Assembly (NCBI RefSeq): GCF_036194065.1
Contig: NZ_CP108095.1
Coordinates: forward strand, 8,447,477-8,511,476
Source: Streptomyces sp. NBC_00239
Lineage (GTDB): Bacteria; Actinomycetota; Actinomycetes; Streptomycetales; Streptomycetaceae
DNA: 64,000 nt
Reading direction: 5' to 3'
Positions 8,682 to 16,182 of this stretch are shown one piece after another. Both the position numbers and the translations under genes were made by a program. Position 1 is the first letter of the stretch. Every line of letters begins with the position of its first letter. Under the pieces are notes generated by a model. The model saw nothing but the letters and a program-made list of their open reading frames with translations. It ran no database searches and had not been told where the DNA came from.

Positions 8682-9791
8682 TTGAACGTTCGATTAACGC
8701 TACGACGCAAGCACAGTGGGCAGTCCGGTGCGCCGGGGCGCCGCTGGGCTGCGCTCCTCGCGGTGGGTGTCCTCGCCGTGGCCGGCGGGACCGCGTCCGC
8801 CGAAGTGCGGCCGGCGCCCCCACGGCCCGGGGCGGCGGTGGTGAACACTGCGGACTTCCAGCTCAATGCGGCCGCGACGTCCTGTTTCAAGAAGTCGGTG
8901 CCGAACTGCACGAGTCCGGATCCGACTGTGTACGTCAACGTGACCAGCACCGGCAACACGTCCGCCTGTGTCTTCGCCCTGAAGATGGTCTGGGGTGATG
9001 GTGAGACCACCACCGACGAATTCGCCGGCGGCGGCGACGGCGCCATCATCAAACAGGTGAAGCACACGTACAAGAAGCCGAAGCCGTTCCTCGCGCCGAA
9101 GACGTACCCGCTCACGTGGGATGTGTCGGTCAGGTCCGGCAACTGCTACGGCGGCTCGGGCCCGCTGAGCTTCACGCGTACCTGCGCCAAGACGTCGTTG
9201 AGCGGGTCGGCGTGGGCCGCGAAGTTCCCGGGCAGCAAGTCGCTCGACGACCTGGCGCCGGGCTTCCGGGAGAAGGTCAAGGCGTTCAATGCCGCCATGG
9301 ACGCCGCCGGCATCACGGTGAAGCCGAAGGCGACGTACCGGCCGGCGGAGCGGGCGTACATGATGCACTACGCCTGGCAGGTCTGGAAGACGGCGGTGCC
9401 CGCGAACAAGGTGCCCGCGTTCAAGCCCGCCAAGGGGCAGTCGGCGGTCGACATCTGCTGGCAGCACACCGATGCGAACGGCAAGTTCGACTCCGCGGCC
9501 TCCGTCGCCGCAGCGGACCGGATGGTCGGCGCCCTCGGCCTCGACAGGACGAACAAGCTGGCGCCGTCGCTCAACACGCTGCACACGCCGCGGCTCGCGA
9601 TCGACATGACCACCACCTGGGCCGCGAACAGCATCACGATCACCGACAAGACCGGTACCCGCGTCAAGATCGCGACCACGCCGCGCACCGGTATGAACAC
9701 CAAGCTCTGGGCGGTGGGCAAGACGTACGGTGTAATCCACTTCTCACCCGCCGCCAAGGACAAGAACCACTGGTCGTACAACGGGCACTGA
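8682..9791 (+). CDS. Secreted protein with PKD-like and M15-like peptidase domains
   Basis: The TTG at 8682 sits six bases after GGGGG and gives a clean signal peptide (NVRLTLRRKHSG, hydrophobic ALLAVGVLAVAGG, cleavage near TASA). An in-frame ATG at 8604 would add 26 unlikely residues. Mature residues about 50-150 hold a PKD-like beta-sandwich (VWGDGETTT and KQVKHTYKK). The C-terminal 200 residues have YRPAERAYMMHYAWQVWK, LHTPRLAIDM and KNHWSYNGH. These resemble the zinc ligand pattern of M15 D-Ala-D-Ala carboxypeptidases (HxxxxAxD and HW). A cell-wall peptidase role is inferred. A perfect terminator follows. Confidence 0.65.
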   Translation: MNVRLTLRRKHSGQSGAPGRRWAALLAVGVLAVAGGTASAEVRPAPPRPGAAVVNTADFQLNAAATSCFKKSVPNCTSPDPTVYVNVTSTGNTSACVFALKMVWGDGETTTDEFAGGGDGAIIKQVKHTYKKPKPFLAPKTYPLTWDVSVRSGNCYGGSGPLSFTRTCAKTSLSGSAWAAKFPGSKSLDDLAPGFREKVKAFNAAMDAAGITVKPKATYRPAERAYMMHYAWQVWKTAVPANKVPAFKPAKGQSAVDICWQHTDANGKFDSAASVAAADRMVGALGLDRTNKLAPSLNTLHTPRLAIDMTTTWAANSITITDKTGTRVKIATTPRTGMNTKLWAVGKTYGVIHFSPAAKDKNHWSYNGH

Positions 9792-9805
9792 GCACCCGGC
9801 GGCAA

Positions 9806-9847
9806 GCCCCCTGCAACGGCCCCTTGAGAGGGGCCGTTGCAGGGGGC
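9806..9847 (+). terminator. Perfect 18-bp hairpin terminator
   Basis: CCCCCTGCAACGGCCCC pairs perfectly with GGGGCCGTTGCAGGGGG around a six-base TTGAGA loop, with one further G-C pair outside. It starts 15 bases after the stop codon of the M15-like gene. Confidence 0.88.
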
Positions 9848-10290
9848 GCTGTCCGTTTTCAGCGCAGGACCTCCCACTCGGGGTACGCCCACCGGGGTCG
9901 GTGAAGGAGGTGGTGGGCCGGTGCTTCAGGGGGAGAGCGTCTCGGCCCCGCAGAATCGCGAAGGCGGCGAAGGCCGGAGCGGACATCCGTGGCGAGGTCC
10001 TGCTCACCCTGGCCCAGCTGCGGCGGCCCCCCGGCAGCTGAAGGCGCTGCTGCCGCACCAGCAGGCCACACCGACCACGTATGCCGGGCGCTGCGCAACC
10101 TGCTCGACGTCTTCGCCGTGCGGGTCACCTGCGATGCGCCGCATTCATGTCGGTGGGTGGTGTCAGTGACGTTGCGTCGGGTGCAGTGCGCGAAGCAGGG
10201 TAGGTGTCGGCGCTCCACCTGTCGCCTGAGCGTGTTGCCGGGAGAGCGGACGTCCGTTGGCCGGAGTTGGCGGTATCTGTCCTCGTGAGG
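9848..10290. other. Gap without a supported gene
   Basis: This 443-bp stretch has open frames on both strands but none with gene-like composition, start site or recognisable family. It separates the terminator of the M15-like gene from the 3' end of the SEFIR-P450 gene. No further hairpin or promoter stands out. Confidence 0.5.
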
Positions 10291-11382
10291 TCAGTTGAGG
10301 CTGACCTGGAGGGTGGCGGCGGTTCTCATGGGGAAGCCGGCATCGGTGCGGGTGGTCTGGGGTGCCCAGCGCAGACGGGGGAAGGTGGTCAGCAGGGATT
10401 GGATCGCGATTTCCGCTTCGAGGCGCGCGAGTTGTGCGCCGAAGCAGGTGTGCTTGCCGGCGCTGAAGGCGAGTCCGCGGTTGTTGCCGGGGCGGCGCGG
10501 GTCGAAGCGGTCGGGGTCGGGGAACTGGCGCGGGTCGCGGTTGGCGGCGCCGACAACGCATGCCACGGTCGCGTGCGCGGGAATGGGTCCGGACGGCGCG
10601 TCGGCCTGTACGGCTGTTTCCCGGAAGATCACCTGCAGCGGTGGGTCGCGCCGCAAAGATTCCGTCCGCGCCGAATAGATCAGGCTCGGGTCGGCGCGCA
10701 GGGCCGCCATCTCTCCCGGGTGGTCCAGGAGGTTGGCCAGCATCGAGCGCAGGTCCTTGTCGATGGTTTCCGCTCCCTCGCCCAGCAAAGCCCCGCAGGA
10801 CCCTTTGATCATGTCGTCGGAGAGCCGCTTGCCGTCGACCGTGGCGGTGCACAGGTGCGACAGAAGACCGGGGCCGGGGTGAGTACGGTGGTGGGCGAGG
10901 TGCGGGGCCAGGTAGGCGTACAACTCGTCACGGGCAATGAGGCCGCGCTCTAACATCGCCGGGTCCTGGCGGGGACCCAGGAAATTGGGAAACTCGTCTG
11001 GGGTGCCGCCAGCCATCAGGATTTTGAGAATCCGCTTTTCCCACGTACCTGGGTGAGTGTACATGTAGTGTTTTATATGGGCGGCTTCCCAAGGTACTCC
11101 GTAGCCGCCCCCTGGGTCTTCGGCGCCTTCAGCGCGGCGCTTATAGGATGGGGAAGCAACTACCAGGATGAAATCCGCTTCTTCTATAGTCTTGTTCATG
11201 TAGTCGGCCCATCTCTGCGGCTGTTCAGCCGCAGAGATGTCAATCTCGGCATTCACCCCTTCCGCGCGGAGTCGTAGCCATAGTGTGCGCACCTTCTCGT
11301 CGTGGTGATTACTGTCCCCGTGTGAATAGGAGATAAACGCCAGAGGATTGTCCTGCCGTCCCTGCTGGTCGCGATCAACCAC
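10291..11382 (-). CDS. SEFIR domain fused to C-terminal half of cytochrome P450
   Basis: A single uninterrupted 363-codon frame joins two unrelated domains. Residues about 12-135 form a SEFIR/TIR-like domain: NPLAFISYSHGDS, then LWLRLRAEGVNAEID, FILVVASPSYKRR, and WEKRILKILMAGG. From residue 138 (RQDPAMLERGLIARDELYAY) the sequence is the C-terminal half of a bacterial class I P450. It has an I-helix (GEGAETIDKD, residues 201-210), ExxR (E241-R244) and the heme loop FSAGKHTCFG with Cys313. The P450 N-terminal half, including much of the substrate pocket, is missing. I chose GTG 11382, with an AGGTGAG site upstream; the frame is open to 11589. The SEFIR part has visibly lower GC than the P450 part. 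Confidence 0.78.
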   Translation of the reverse strand: MVDRDQQGRQDNPLAFISYSHGDSNHHDEKVRTLWLRLRAEGVNAEIDISAAEQPQRWADYMNKTIEEADFILVVASPSYKRRAEGAEDPGGGYGVPWEAAHIKHYMYTHPGTWEKRILKILMAGGTPDEFPNFLGPRQDPAMLERGLIARDELYAYLAPHLAHHRTHPGPGLLSHLCTATVDGKRLSDDMIKGSCGALLGEGAETIDKDLRSMLANLLDHPGEMAALRADPSLIYSARTESLRRDPPLQVIFRETAVQADAPSGPIPAHATVACVVGAANRDPRQFPDPDRFDPRRPGNNRGLAFSAGKHTCFGAQLARLEAEIAIQSLLTTFPRLRWAPQTTRTDAGFPMRTAATLQVSLN

Positions 11383-11742
11383 AGCGCTCACCTGCTTTCG
11401 CGCACACACCCCCAATATCGATCCTGCATCAGCCGGCGCGGCACCGCATGGCGAGATCGCGGAGGGGTCCCGCGTCGACGGCACCTCGGGTGCGCCGACG
11501 CCAAGCCTGGCCGACGGCCCTTGGTAGCACTTATGCCCCTGACCTGGGCAGTCTTGCAACCGCCAGGCTGCGACAGCCGCCGCTGCCATGGCGATTCAGC
11601 TTTTTGTCACACTGATGTTCACGCCACTCCTCTGTGGGGAAAGGATGCTCTATGCTTTCTTTCGCACACGCCAAATAAGCGCGCGTTCGCCCGCGTGGCG
11701 GGCGTTTTACACCCGTACCTGGGGTGACAACCTCGCACGAAC
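11383..11742. other. Upstream region of SEFIR-P450 gene
   Basis: This 360-bp stretch upstream of the SEFIR start contains a patch of lower GC (about 11590-11690, with TTTTTGTC and CTATGCTTTCTTTC) that could hold a promoter. I cannot assign -35 and -10 boxes with confidence and I see no supported gene. Confidence 0.35.
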
Positions 11743-11850
11743 GTGCCGCCGCACCGCCCCTGGCGTCGTGAAGACGAGATCCGCCAGCGCTGTGTCGACG
11801 GCCGCACCGTCATCGACGAGGAACCTCGGGGCGGCGATCAGCCCGCTTAG
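11743..11850 (+). pseudogene. C-terminal remnant paralogous to the gene at 13251
   Basis: The plus frame ends with EDEIRQRCVDGRTVIDEEPR and GGDQPA before TAG at 11850. It aligns residue by residue with the end of the small protein at 13251-13547 (EEEIQQRVVDGRIVIAEESS, GWDHLA). Only about 35 codons survive, and no start with a ribosome site exists. It indicates a duplicated or second copy of this small gene family in the element, now mostly lost. From 11851 to 12026 nothing is supported. Confidence 0.5.
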
Positions 11851-12026
11851 CCGTCCAGCCGTGCCACGGCGGGCGCCGGGAGGCCCATCGCGGTGAGTGG
11901 GGATGTGCATGCGGTGATCATCGAGCTGTACGGCCTTCACCCCTGCGATAGGTCCAAGTCTGCGATGCCCCCGCCGCCAGGTGTGGCGCGCCGCGCAGTG
12001 TCGGAGGCGGCTTCTAAGATCCGACG

Positions 12027-12321
12027 GTGGCTGATACCGAACTGACTTTCGACCTGATTGACCTGCAAAAACGATCCGACACCGCTTGGGCCAAGTTCCT
12101 GGCCGTGGCAGACGAGGCCGGCCCGCGGAACGTCGATGCCGACTGGCCGGACGCGGTTCGAGGCGGAGCGGTGGTGGGCCGAGTGGGGCGCGCGCGCCGA
12201 CCGCGTGCGCGAGGCGATCGACGCCTGGGCTGAGGAGAGCGGTCAGCGTCGTCTCGACATCGAGGCGGAACTCAAGAAGCAGATCCGGGGCGGCCCGCAG
12301 CTCTGGCCAGTCGACGAGTAA
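12027..12321 (+). pseudogene. Frameshifted small hypothetical gene
   Basis: The frame from GTG 12027 reads VADTELTFDLIDLQKRSDTA then WAKFLAVADEAGPRNVDADW. After a one-base shift near 12160 a second frame continues RFEAERWWAEWGARADRVRE and ends IRGGPQLWPVDE at 12321. Together they make a plausible, highly charged, mostly helical protein of about 98 residues. No domain is recognised. Such small proteins are common in Streptomyces integrated elements. The single shift is either a mutation or a sequencing error. Confidence 0.55.
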
Positions 12322-12500
12322 GAGCGACCTTGACCGTCGGCGGCCGCCGTCTTCTTGTGCGGGCCGGTCCTGGTGAGCGATCGAAAGACGGGCAGCCGGA
12401 CATCCCTGTGGCGTACCCCGTCGGGGCTGGCTGGCCTCGGCTCGCCGGCTGTGGTCTTAGAAGTGCCGGGCCCGCTCAACCCGCGTTGATCGTCCACGGG

Positions 12501-12872
12501 TTATGGCTCGGTCAGTCCAAGCTCGCGCTCAGCTGCGCAGATTCCGCAGGCCTCCACTTGCGGATGACGAAGAGCGTCCCGTGCCTGGTCACGCGTGGCG
12601 GCGCGGGTACGGCCGGAGATGAGGCTGCAGTCGCCGGTGTGGACCAGCATCGCGGAGTGCTTGGCGCCGATGCCGTATTGGATCCGCCATTCGGCGACCG
12701 GGACCGGCGGCGGTCCGGCCGCGCCGGCCTGCGTTATCTGCTCGCGGTGTTCGAGGTCGGCGATCTGTCGGCGGACCGCGTCCAGTAGCACGGCGCACCA
12801 GGTCTCGATGACCTTCAAGCGCGCCAGGTCCGGCGGGAAGGGGAACGAGTCAGCGTTCCGTGGGGCGTCCAC
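12501..12872 (-). CDS. DUF6233 domain-containing protein
   Basis: This 123-residue protein starts PFPPDLARLKVIETWCAVLL then DAVRRQIADLEHRE. It continues with WRIQYGIGAKHSAMLVHTGD and ends with a Cys pair in VEACGICAAE. This is the DUF6233 layout: a P.DL.RL..LE helix, IADLE, a VH.GDC segment and a C-terminal C..C. The function of the family is unknown; it occurs in mobile or accessory regions of Streptomyces. It starts four bases after the stop of the gene at 12877 and is probably cotranscribed with it. Confidence 0.75.
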   Translation of the reverse strand: MDAPRNADSFPFPPDLARLKVIETWCAVLLDAVRRQIADLEHREQITQAGAAGPPPVPVAEWRIQYGIGAKHSAMLVHTGDCSLISGRTRAATRDQARDALRHPQVEACGICAAERELGLTEP

Positions 12873-12876
12873 GGCG

Positions 12877-13209
12877 CTACGCTCCGCATCCCTCGACCCG
12901 CTTGAGCGCCATGCGGGCGTCGACCAGCTGCTCGCCGTCGAGGGACGTCCAGTACGGGTCGGTCAGGACGAGTCGGGACAGACGGAGCATCCGCCGGTGG
13001 AAGCGGTGCACCGCGTCGGCCTGCTCGGGGGTGTAGCCGGGGGAGTCAGGGACGTCCCCGCGGTGGCTGTAGCGGTGCTCGCTGGCCTTCCACCCGGCCA
13101 TGGGCTCGGCCGACCAGGGCAGCTCCGCGCACAGCGCGAGGTGCTGGGCGCGGACGCGGTGGAGCTGCAGCTGGAGAGCGCGTAGGCGGGGCGGGAAGTC
13201 GTACGGCAT
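12877..13209 (-). CDS. Conserved hypothetical protein of integrated elements
   Basis: This 110-residue, all-helical, soluble protein begins MPYDFPPRLRALQLQLHRVR and contains HRYSHRGDVPDSPGYTPEQA. Amphipathic helices and good third-position GC bias support a real gene. I do not recognise a named domain. It precedes the DUF6233 gene by four bases on the same strand. The 41-bp gap to the divergent gene at 13251 must contain the promoters for both directions; it includes a relatively AT-rich TTCGAATTTTGTCC segment. Confidence 0.65.
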   Translation of the reverse strand: MPYDFPPRLRALQLQLHRVRAQHLALCAELPWSAEPMAGWKASEHRYSHRGDVPDSPGYTPEQADAVHRFHRRMLRLSRLVLTDPYWTSLDGEQLVDARMALKRVEGCGA

Positions 13210-13250
13210 ACCAGCATCGTACGTCTGTTCGAATTTTGTCCAATCAAGCC

Positions 13251-13547
13251 ATGCCTGAAAATCGCTTCCCGGAGGACCTGATCGCGCTCGCGCAGCTACG
13301 GATCAGGACCTTCAACCAGGGCGTTCGCAACCCAAGCCGGGAGCTGGGCCGTGAACTGTTCCGCCTCAACCGCCTGATCGACCGCCACCCCCATTGGTGG
13401 ACGATCGGCTGGACCCGCGCCACCCGCGCCGCCCTCCACTGCGCGGCTGTCGCTGCGCCCGGAGGTGAGGAAGAGATCCAGCAGCGCGTCGTCGATGGCC
13501 GCATCGTCATCGCCGAGGAGTCCTCAGGCTGGGATCACCTGGCTTAG
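13251..13547 (+). CDS. Small conserved hypothetical protein
   Basis: This 98-residue protein starts at ATG 13251 (an in-frame TTG lies at 13236). It reads MPENRFPEDLIALAQLRIRT and contains RHPHWWTIGWTRATRAALH, ending EESSGWDHLA. It is soluble, with two predicted helices and a Trp-rich centre. It is divergently oriented from the gene at 12877, and a remnant of a paralogue lies at 11743. I recognise no family with known function. Confidence 0.6.
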   Translation: MPENRFPEDLIALAQLRIRTFNQGVRNPSRELGRELFRLNRLIDRHPHWWTIGWTRATRAALHCAAVAAPGGEEEIQQRVVDGRIVIAEESSGWDHLA

Positions 13548-13685
13548 CCGCACGAGTCTTGGTCGTGTGTGAGCCGGTGGTTGATGTCGGAGGCCCACTG
13601 ATGGGCCCAGGTACGGATCTCGTCGATGGCGTTCTGGTCGAGTCCGTAGGCTTCGTATCCTTCGTTGTCGTACCAGTCTTCCCGG
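13544..13685 (-). pseudogene. C-terminal fragment of unknown gene
   Basis: The minus frame ending in TAA at 13544 reads EDWYDNEGYEAYGLDQNAID then EIRTWAHQWASDINHRLTHD. It looks like genuine coding sequence: low-degeneracy composition, many aromatic and acidic residues. It overlaps the stop of the convergent gene at 13251 by three bases. Upstream the frame runs into IS701 sequence in another frame, so the N-terminal part was probably lost to that insertion or its remains. Function unknown. Confidence 0.35.
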
Positions 13686-13689
13686 CGTC

Positions 13690-13835
13690 CAGCGCTCGTC
13701 CGCGCAGGACAGTGAGGCAGGCGTGGGCGGCCATGGCCAGGGTCATGTGGCGGTGCCAGCCGTCATAGCGGCGGACCTGGTAGTCGTCCAGGCCGCACTC
13801 CTGCTTCGCGGTCTGGAAGCATTCCTCGACAGGTT
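13690..13835 (-). pseudogene. IS701-family transposase C-terminal remnant
   Basis: The minus frame reads VEECFQTAKQECGLDDYQVR and then YDGWHRHMTLAMAAHACLTV, followed by LRGRALDAG. This is the last catalytic-Glu region (EECFQ.AK.ECGLD.YQVR) of IS701 transposases. It has no frame upstream of about 13835 and no proper end. It is not contiguous with the N-terminal remnant at 5865, and the two are on opposite strands. Confidence 0.65.
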
Positions 13836-13915
13836 ACGTCGATTCGGCGCTCGATCTGCTCCTGCACGGCGCCCCTGCCCGCCCGGGGGGGCTGTCGTCA
13901 AAGTGATCCCGCCTT

Positions 13916-13984
13916 GTGGATCACGGAGTGGTGCTACGACGCCACGGACCGTCCGACGCCGAGTGGGAACTCATGGAGTCCGCC
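13916..13984 (+). pseudogene. IS5-type transposase start, remnant
   Basis: The plus frame reads MDHGVVLRRHGPSDAEWELM and breaks off within a few codons. R.H.LSDAEW.L.EPLLP is the usual opening of IS5/IS4-type transposases in Streptomyces. Only about 23 codons are recognisable before the sequence joins the end of the molybdopterin dehydrogenase gene. Assignment rests on a short motif. Confidence 0.35.
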
Positions 13985-13986
13985 TG

Positions 13987-16122
13987 TCATGCGGTCCCGC
14001 TCTCGATGGCGGCCAGGACGCGGTCCGGGGTCAGGGGCAGCTCGCGCAGGCGCCTGCCGGTGGCGTGGCTCACCGCGTTGCCGATCGCCGCGGCGGCCCC
14101 GACGATGCCGATCTCGCCGATGCCCTTGCTGCCCATCGGGTTGAGGTGCTTGTCGTGCTCGTCGATCCAGTGGGCCTCGATGGCGGGGACGTCGGCGTTC
14201 GACGGTACGTGGTAGGCGGCCAAGTCGCGCTCCGCGAAGTCGCCGAACGCGGGGTCGAGGCCGCTGTGTTCGGTCAGCGCCATGCCCAGCCCCATCACCA
14301 TCCCCCCGATGAGCTGGGAGCGTGCGGTGCGCGGGTTGAGGATGCGGCCGGCGGCGAAGACGCCGACCATCCGGCGGACGCGTACCTCGCCCGTGACGGT
14401 GTCCACCCGGACCTCGGCGAAGTGCGCCCCGAACGCGTGGCGCGCGTACGGGGACTTCTGCTTCGCCGACTGGGTGGTGTCGGCGGACGCGGAGAGGCCC
14501 GCGGCGGGCAGCGGTCCCACGTGCCGGGCCAGCCGGTCGGTCAGGGCGGTGCACGCGTCGTGCACCGCCCAGCCCCAGGATGCCGTGCCCGTGGAGCCGC
14601 CGGCGACCGGTCCGGCGGGCAGCGCGCTGTTCCCGATGGCCAGCGAGACGGCGTCGAGCGGGACGTGTAGGGCGTCGGCGGCGATCTGGGAGAGGACGGT
14701 ACGGGCGCCGGTGCCGATGTCGGTGGCGTTGACCTCGATGAGATAGCTCCCGTCGGGGCGGGCGTGCGCCCGGGCCCCCGAAGGGGCGATGTATACGGGG
14801 TAGGTGGCGGCCGCCACGCCCGTTCCGATGAGGAACGGCCCCTCGCAACGGGGCGGACGGCGGCCGGGCCAGCCGAACCGGCGGGCACCGTCGCGCAGGC
14901 ACTCCACGAGGTGGCGGCTGCTGAACGGGCGGCCGCTGTCGGGCTCGGTGGCGGGGTCGTTGCGTACGCGCAGCTCGACCGGGTCCATGCCAAGGGCGTC
15001 GGCCAGTTCGTCCATGGCCGACTCCAAGGCGTACATGCCGGGAGTCTCGCCGGGAGCCCTCATCCAGGAGGGTGTCGGTACGTCGAGCGCTGTGACGCGG
15101 TGGGTGGTGCAGCTGTCCTGGACCCCGTACATCACCCGGGAGGGTACGGCGGCCTGCTCGACGAACTCGCGCACCTGCGAGGTGTGCGTGGTGACCTCGT
15201 GGGTGAGGGCGGTGAGGGTTCCGTCGGGGCGGGCGCCCAGCCTGACGTGGTGCAGGGTCGGCGCGCGGTGGCCGACGGTGGCGGCCATCTGCTGGCGGGG
15301 CAGCGCCAGCGTGACGGGGCGCCCACAGTGCCGAGTGGCCATGACGGCGAGGACGACGTGGGGGCGCGGTGTGCCCTTGGAGCCGAACCCGCCGCCCACG
15401 TGCTCGGCCAGGACGGTGATCCGCTCCTGCGGCAGTCGGAAGAGCCCGGCCAAGACGGCGCGCACCACGGTGGTGCCCTGGCAGGAGTCGTAGACGGTGA
15501 GGTGCCCGCGCCCGGCGTCCCAGTCGGCGGTCGCGGCGTGCGGCTCCATGGCATGGTTGTGCAGCGGCGGCACCGAGTAGACGGTGTCGACGCGTACGGG
15601 CGTGGCGGCGAACGCCGCTTCGGGATCGCCCTGTTCGCGGTGGGCGGGGTAGCCGCCGTTGACTTCCTCGGGTGTGTAGAGGCCCGGGTGTCCTTCGCGC
15701 AGGGTGACGTCGTGCGGCTCGGCCTCGTAGGTGACGCGGACCGCGTCGGCGGCGGCTCGGGCCTGCTCCAGGGTGTCGGCGATGGCCAGCGCCACGTACC
15801 AGCCGCGGTGCGGCACCCGCAGGTCCTGGAGGAGTTGGAGGGTGGGGTCGTCGGAGGGGCCCAGGCGCGGGGCGTCGTAGGGGGTGAGGACACCCAGCAC
15901 TCCGGTCAGGGCCAGGGCGGCGGCCGTGTCGACGGAGGTGATCCGGCCGCGGGCGACGGTCGCGGGCACCGGCCAGGCGTAGGCCCGCCGGGGCAGGTGC
16001 TGTTCGGCGGCGTAGCGGGCGGCGCCGGTCACCTTCTCGCGGCCTTCGCGCCGCGGGACGGGGGCGCCGAGGGCGGCGGCCGCGGGGGCCGTGGTCTCTA
16101 GGATGGCGGAGGTCGGGCTCAT
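13987..16122 (-). CDS. Xanthine dehydrogenase family, molybdopterin-binding subunit
   Basis: This 711-residue protein is the large catalytic subunit of a three-subunit molybdenum hydroxylase. It has the a/b hammerhead start (PVPRREGREKVTGAARYAAE), then the Moco domain with HVGGGFGSKG near residue 240. It also has the APGETPGMYALESAMDELA segment near 380, TGARTVLSQIAADAL near 490, and the terminal loop MGSKGIGEIGIVGAAAAIGN, whose Glu is the catalytic base. Layout resembles the YagR/PaoC-type aldehyde-oxidising enzymes rather than true xanthine dehydrogenase, but the substrate is undetermined. It is the last gene of the operon that begins at 17846. Its start follows a repetitive GGAACAG-rich leader. 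Confidence 0.88.
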   Translation of the reverse strand: MSPTSAILETTAPAAAALGAPVPRREGREKVTGAARYAAEQHLPRRAYAWPVPATVARGRITSVDTAAALALTGVLGVLTPYDAPRLGPSDDPTLQLLQDLRVPHRGWYVALAIADTLEQARAAADAVRVTYEAEPHDVTLREGHPGLYTPEEVNGGYPAHREQGDPEAAFAATPVRVDTVYSVPPLHNHAMEPHAATADWDAGRGHLTVYDSCQGTTVVRAVLAGLFRLPQERITVLAEHVGGGFGSKGTPRPHVVLAVMATRHCGRPVTLALPRQQMAATVGHRAPTLHHVRLGARPDGTLTALTHEVTTHTSQVREFVEQAAVPSRVMYGVQDSCTTHRVTALDVPTPSWMRAPGETPGMYALESAMDELADALGMDPVELRVRNDPATEPDSGRPFSSRHLVECLRDGARRFGWPGRRPPRCEGPFLIGTGVAAATYPVYIAPSGARAHARPDGSYLIEVNATDIGTGARTVLSQIAADALHVPLDAVSLAIGNSALPAGPVAGGSTGTASWGWAVHDACTALTDRLARHVGPLPAAGLSASADTTQSAKQKSPYARHAFGAHFAEVRVDTVTGEVRVRRMVGVFAAGRILNPRTARSQLIGGMVMGLGMALTEHSGLDPAFGDFAERDLAAYHVPSNADVPAIEAHWIDEHDKHLNPMGSKGIGEIGIVGAAAAIGNAVSHATGRRLRELPLTPDRVLAAIESGTA

Positions 16123-16129
16123 CGTGTTC

Positions 16130-16171
16130 CTGTTCCTGGTCCTGTTCCTGGTCCTGTTCCCGCTCCTGGTC
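16130..16171. repeat. 12-bp repeat in the ribosome-binding region of the Mo subunit
   Basis: On the coding (minus) strand the 42 bases immediately before the ATG at 16122 consist of GACCAGGAACAG repeated with slight variation, so the leader contains several AGGA/GGAA ribosome-site-like motifs in series. It fills most of the short gap between the FAD and Mo subunit genes. It may tune translation of the large subunit relative to the others; this is inference. Confidence 0.6.
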
Positions 16172-16182
16172 GGTGGCGCCGG

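Noticed and set aside
10163..10852. 229-codon minus frame overlapping the P450 part
   Set aside because: Out-of-frame shadow rich in Arg and Pro; the heme-loop and ExxR motifs are in the other frame.
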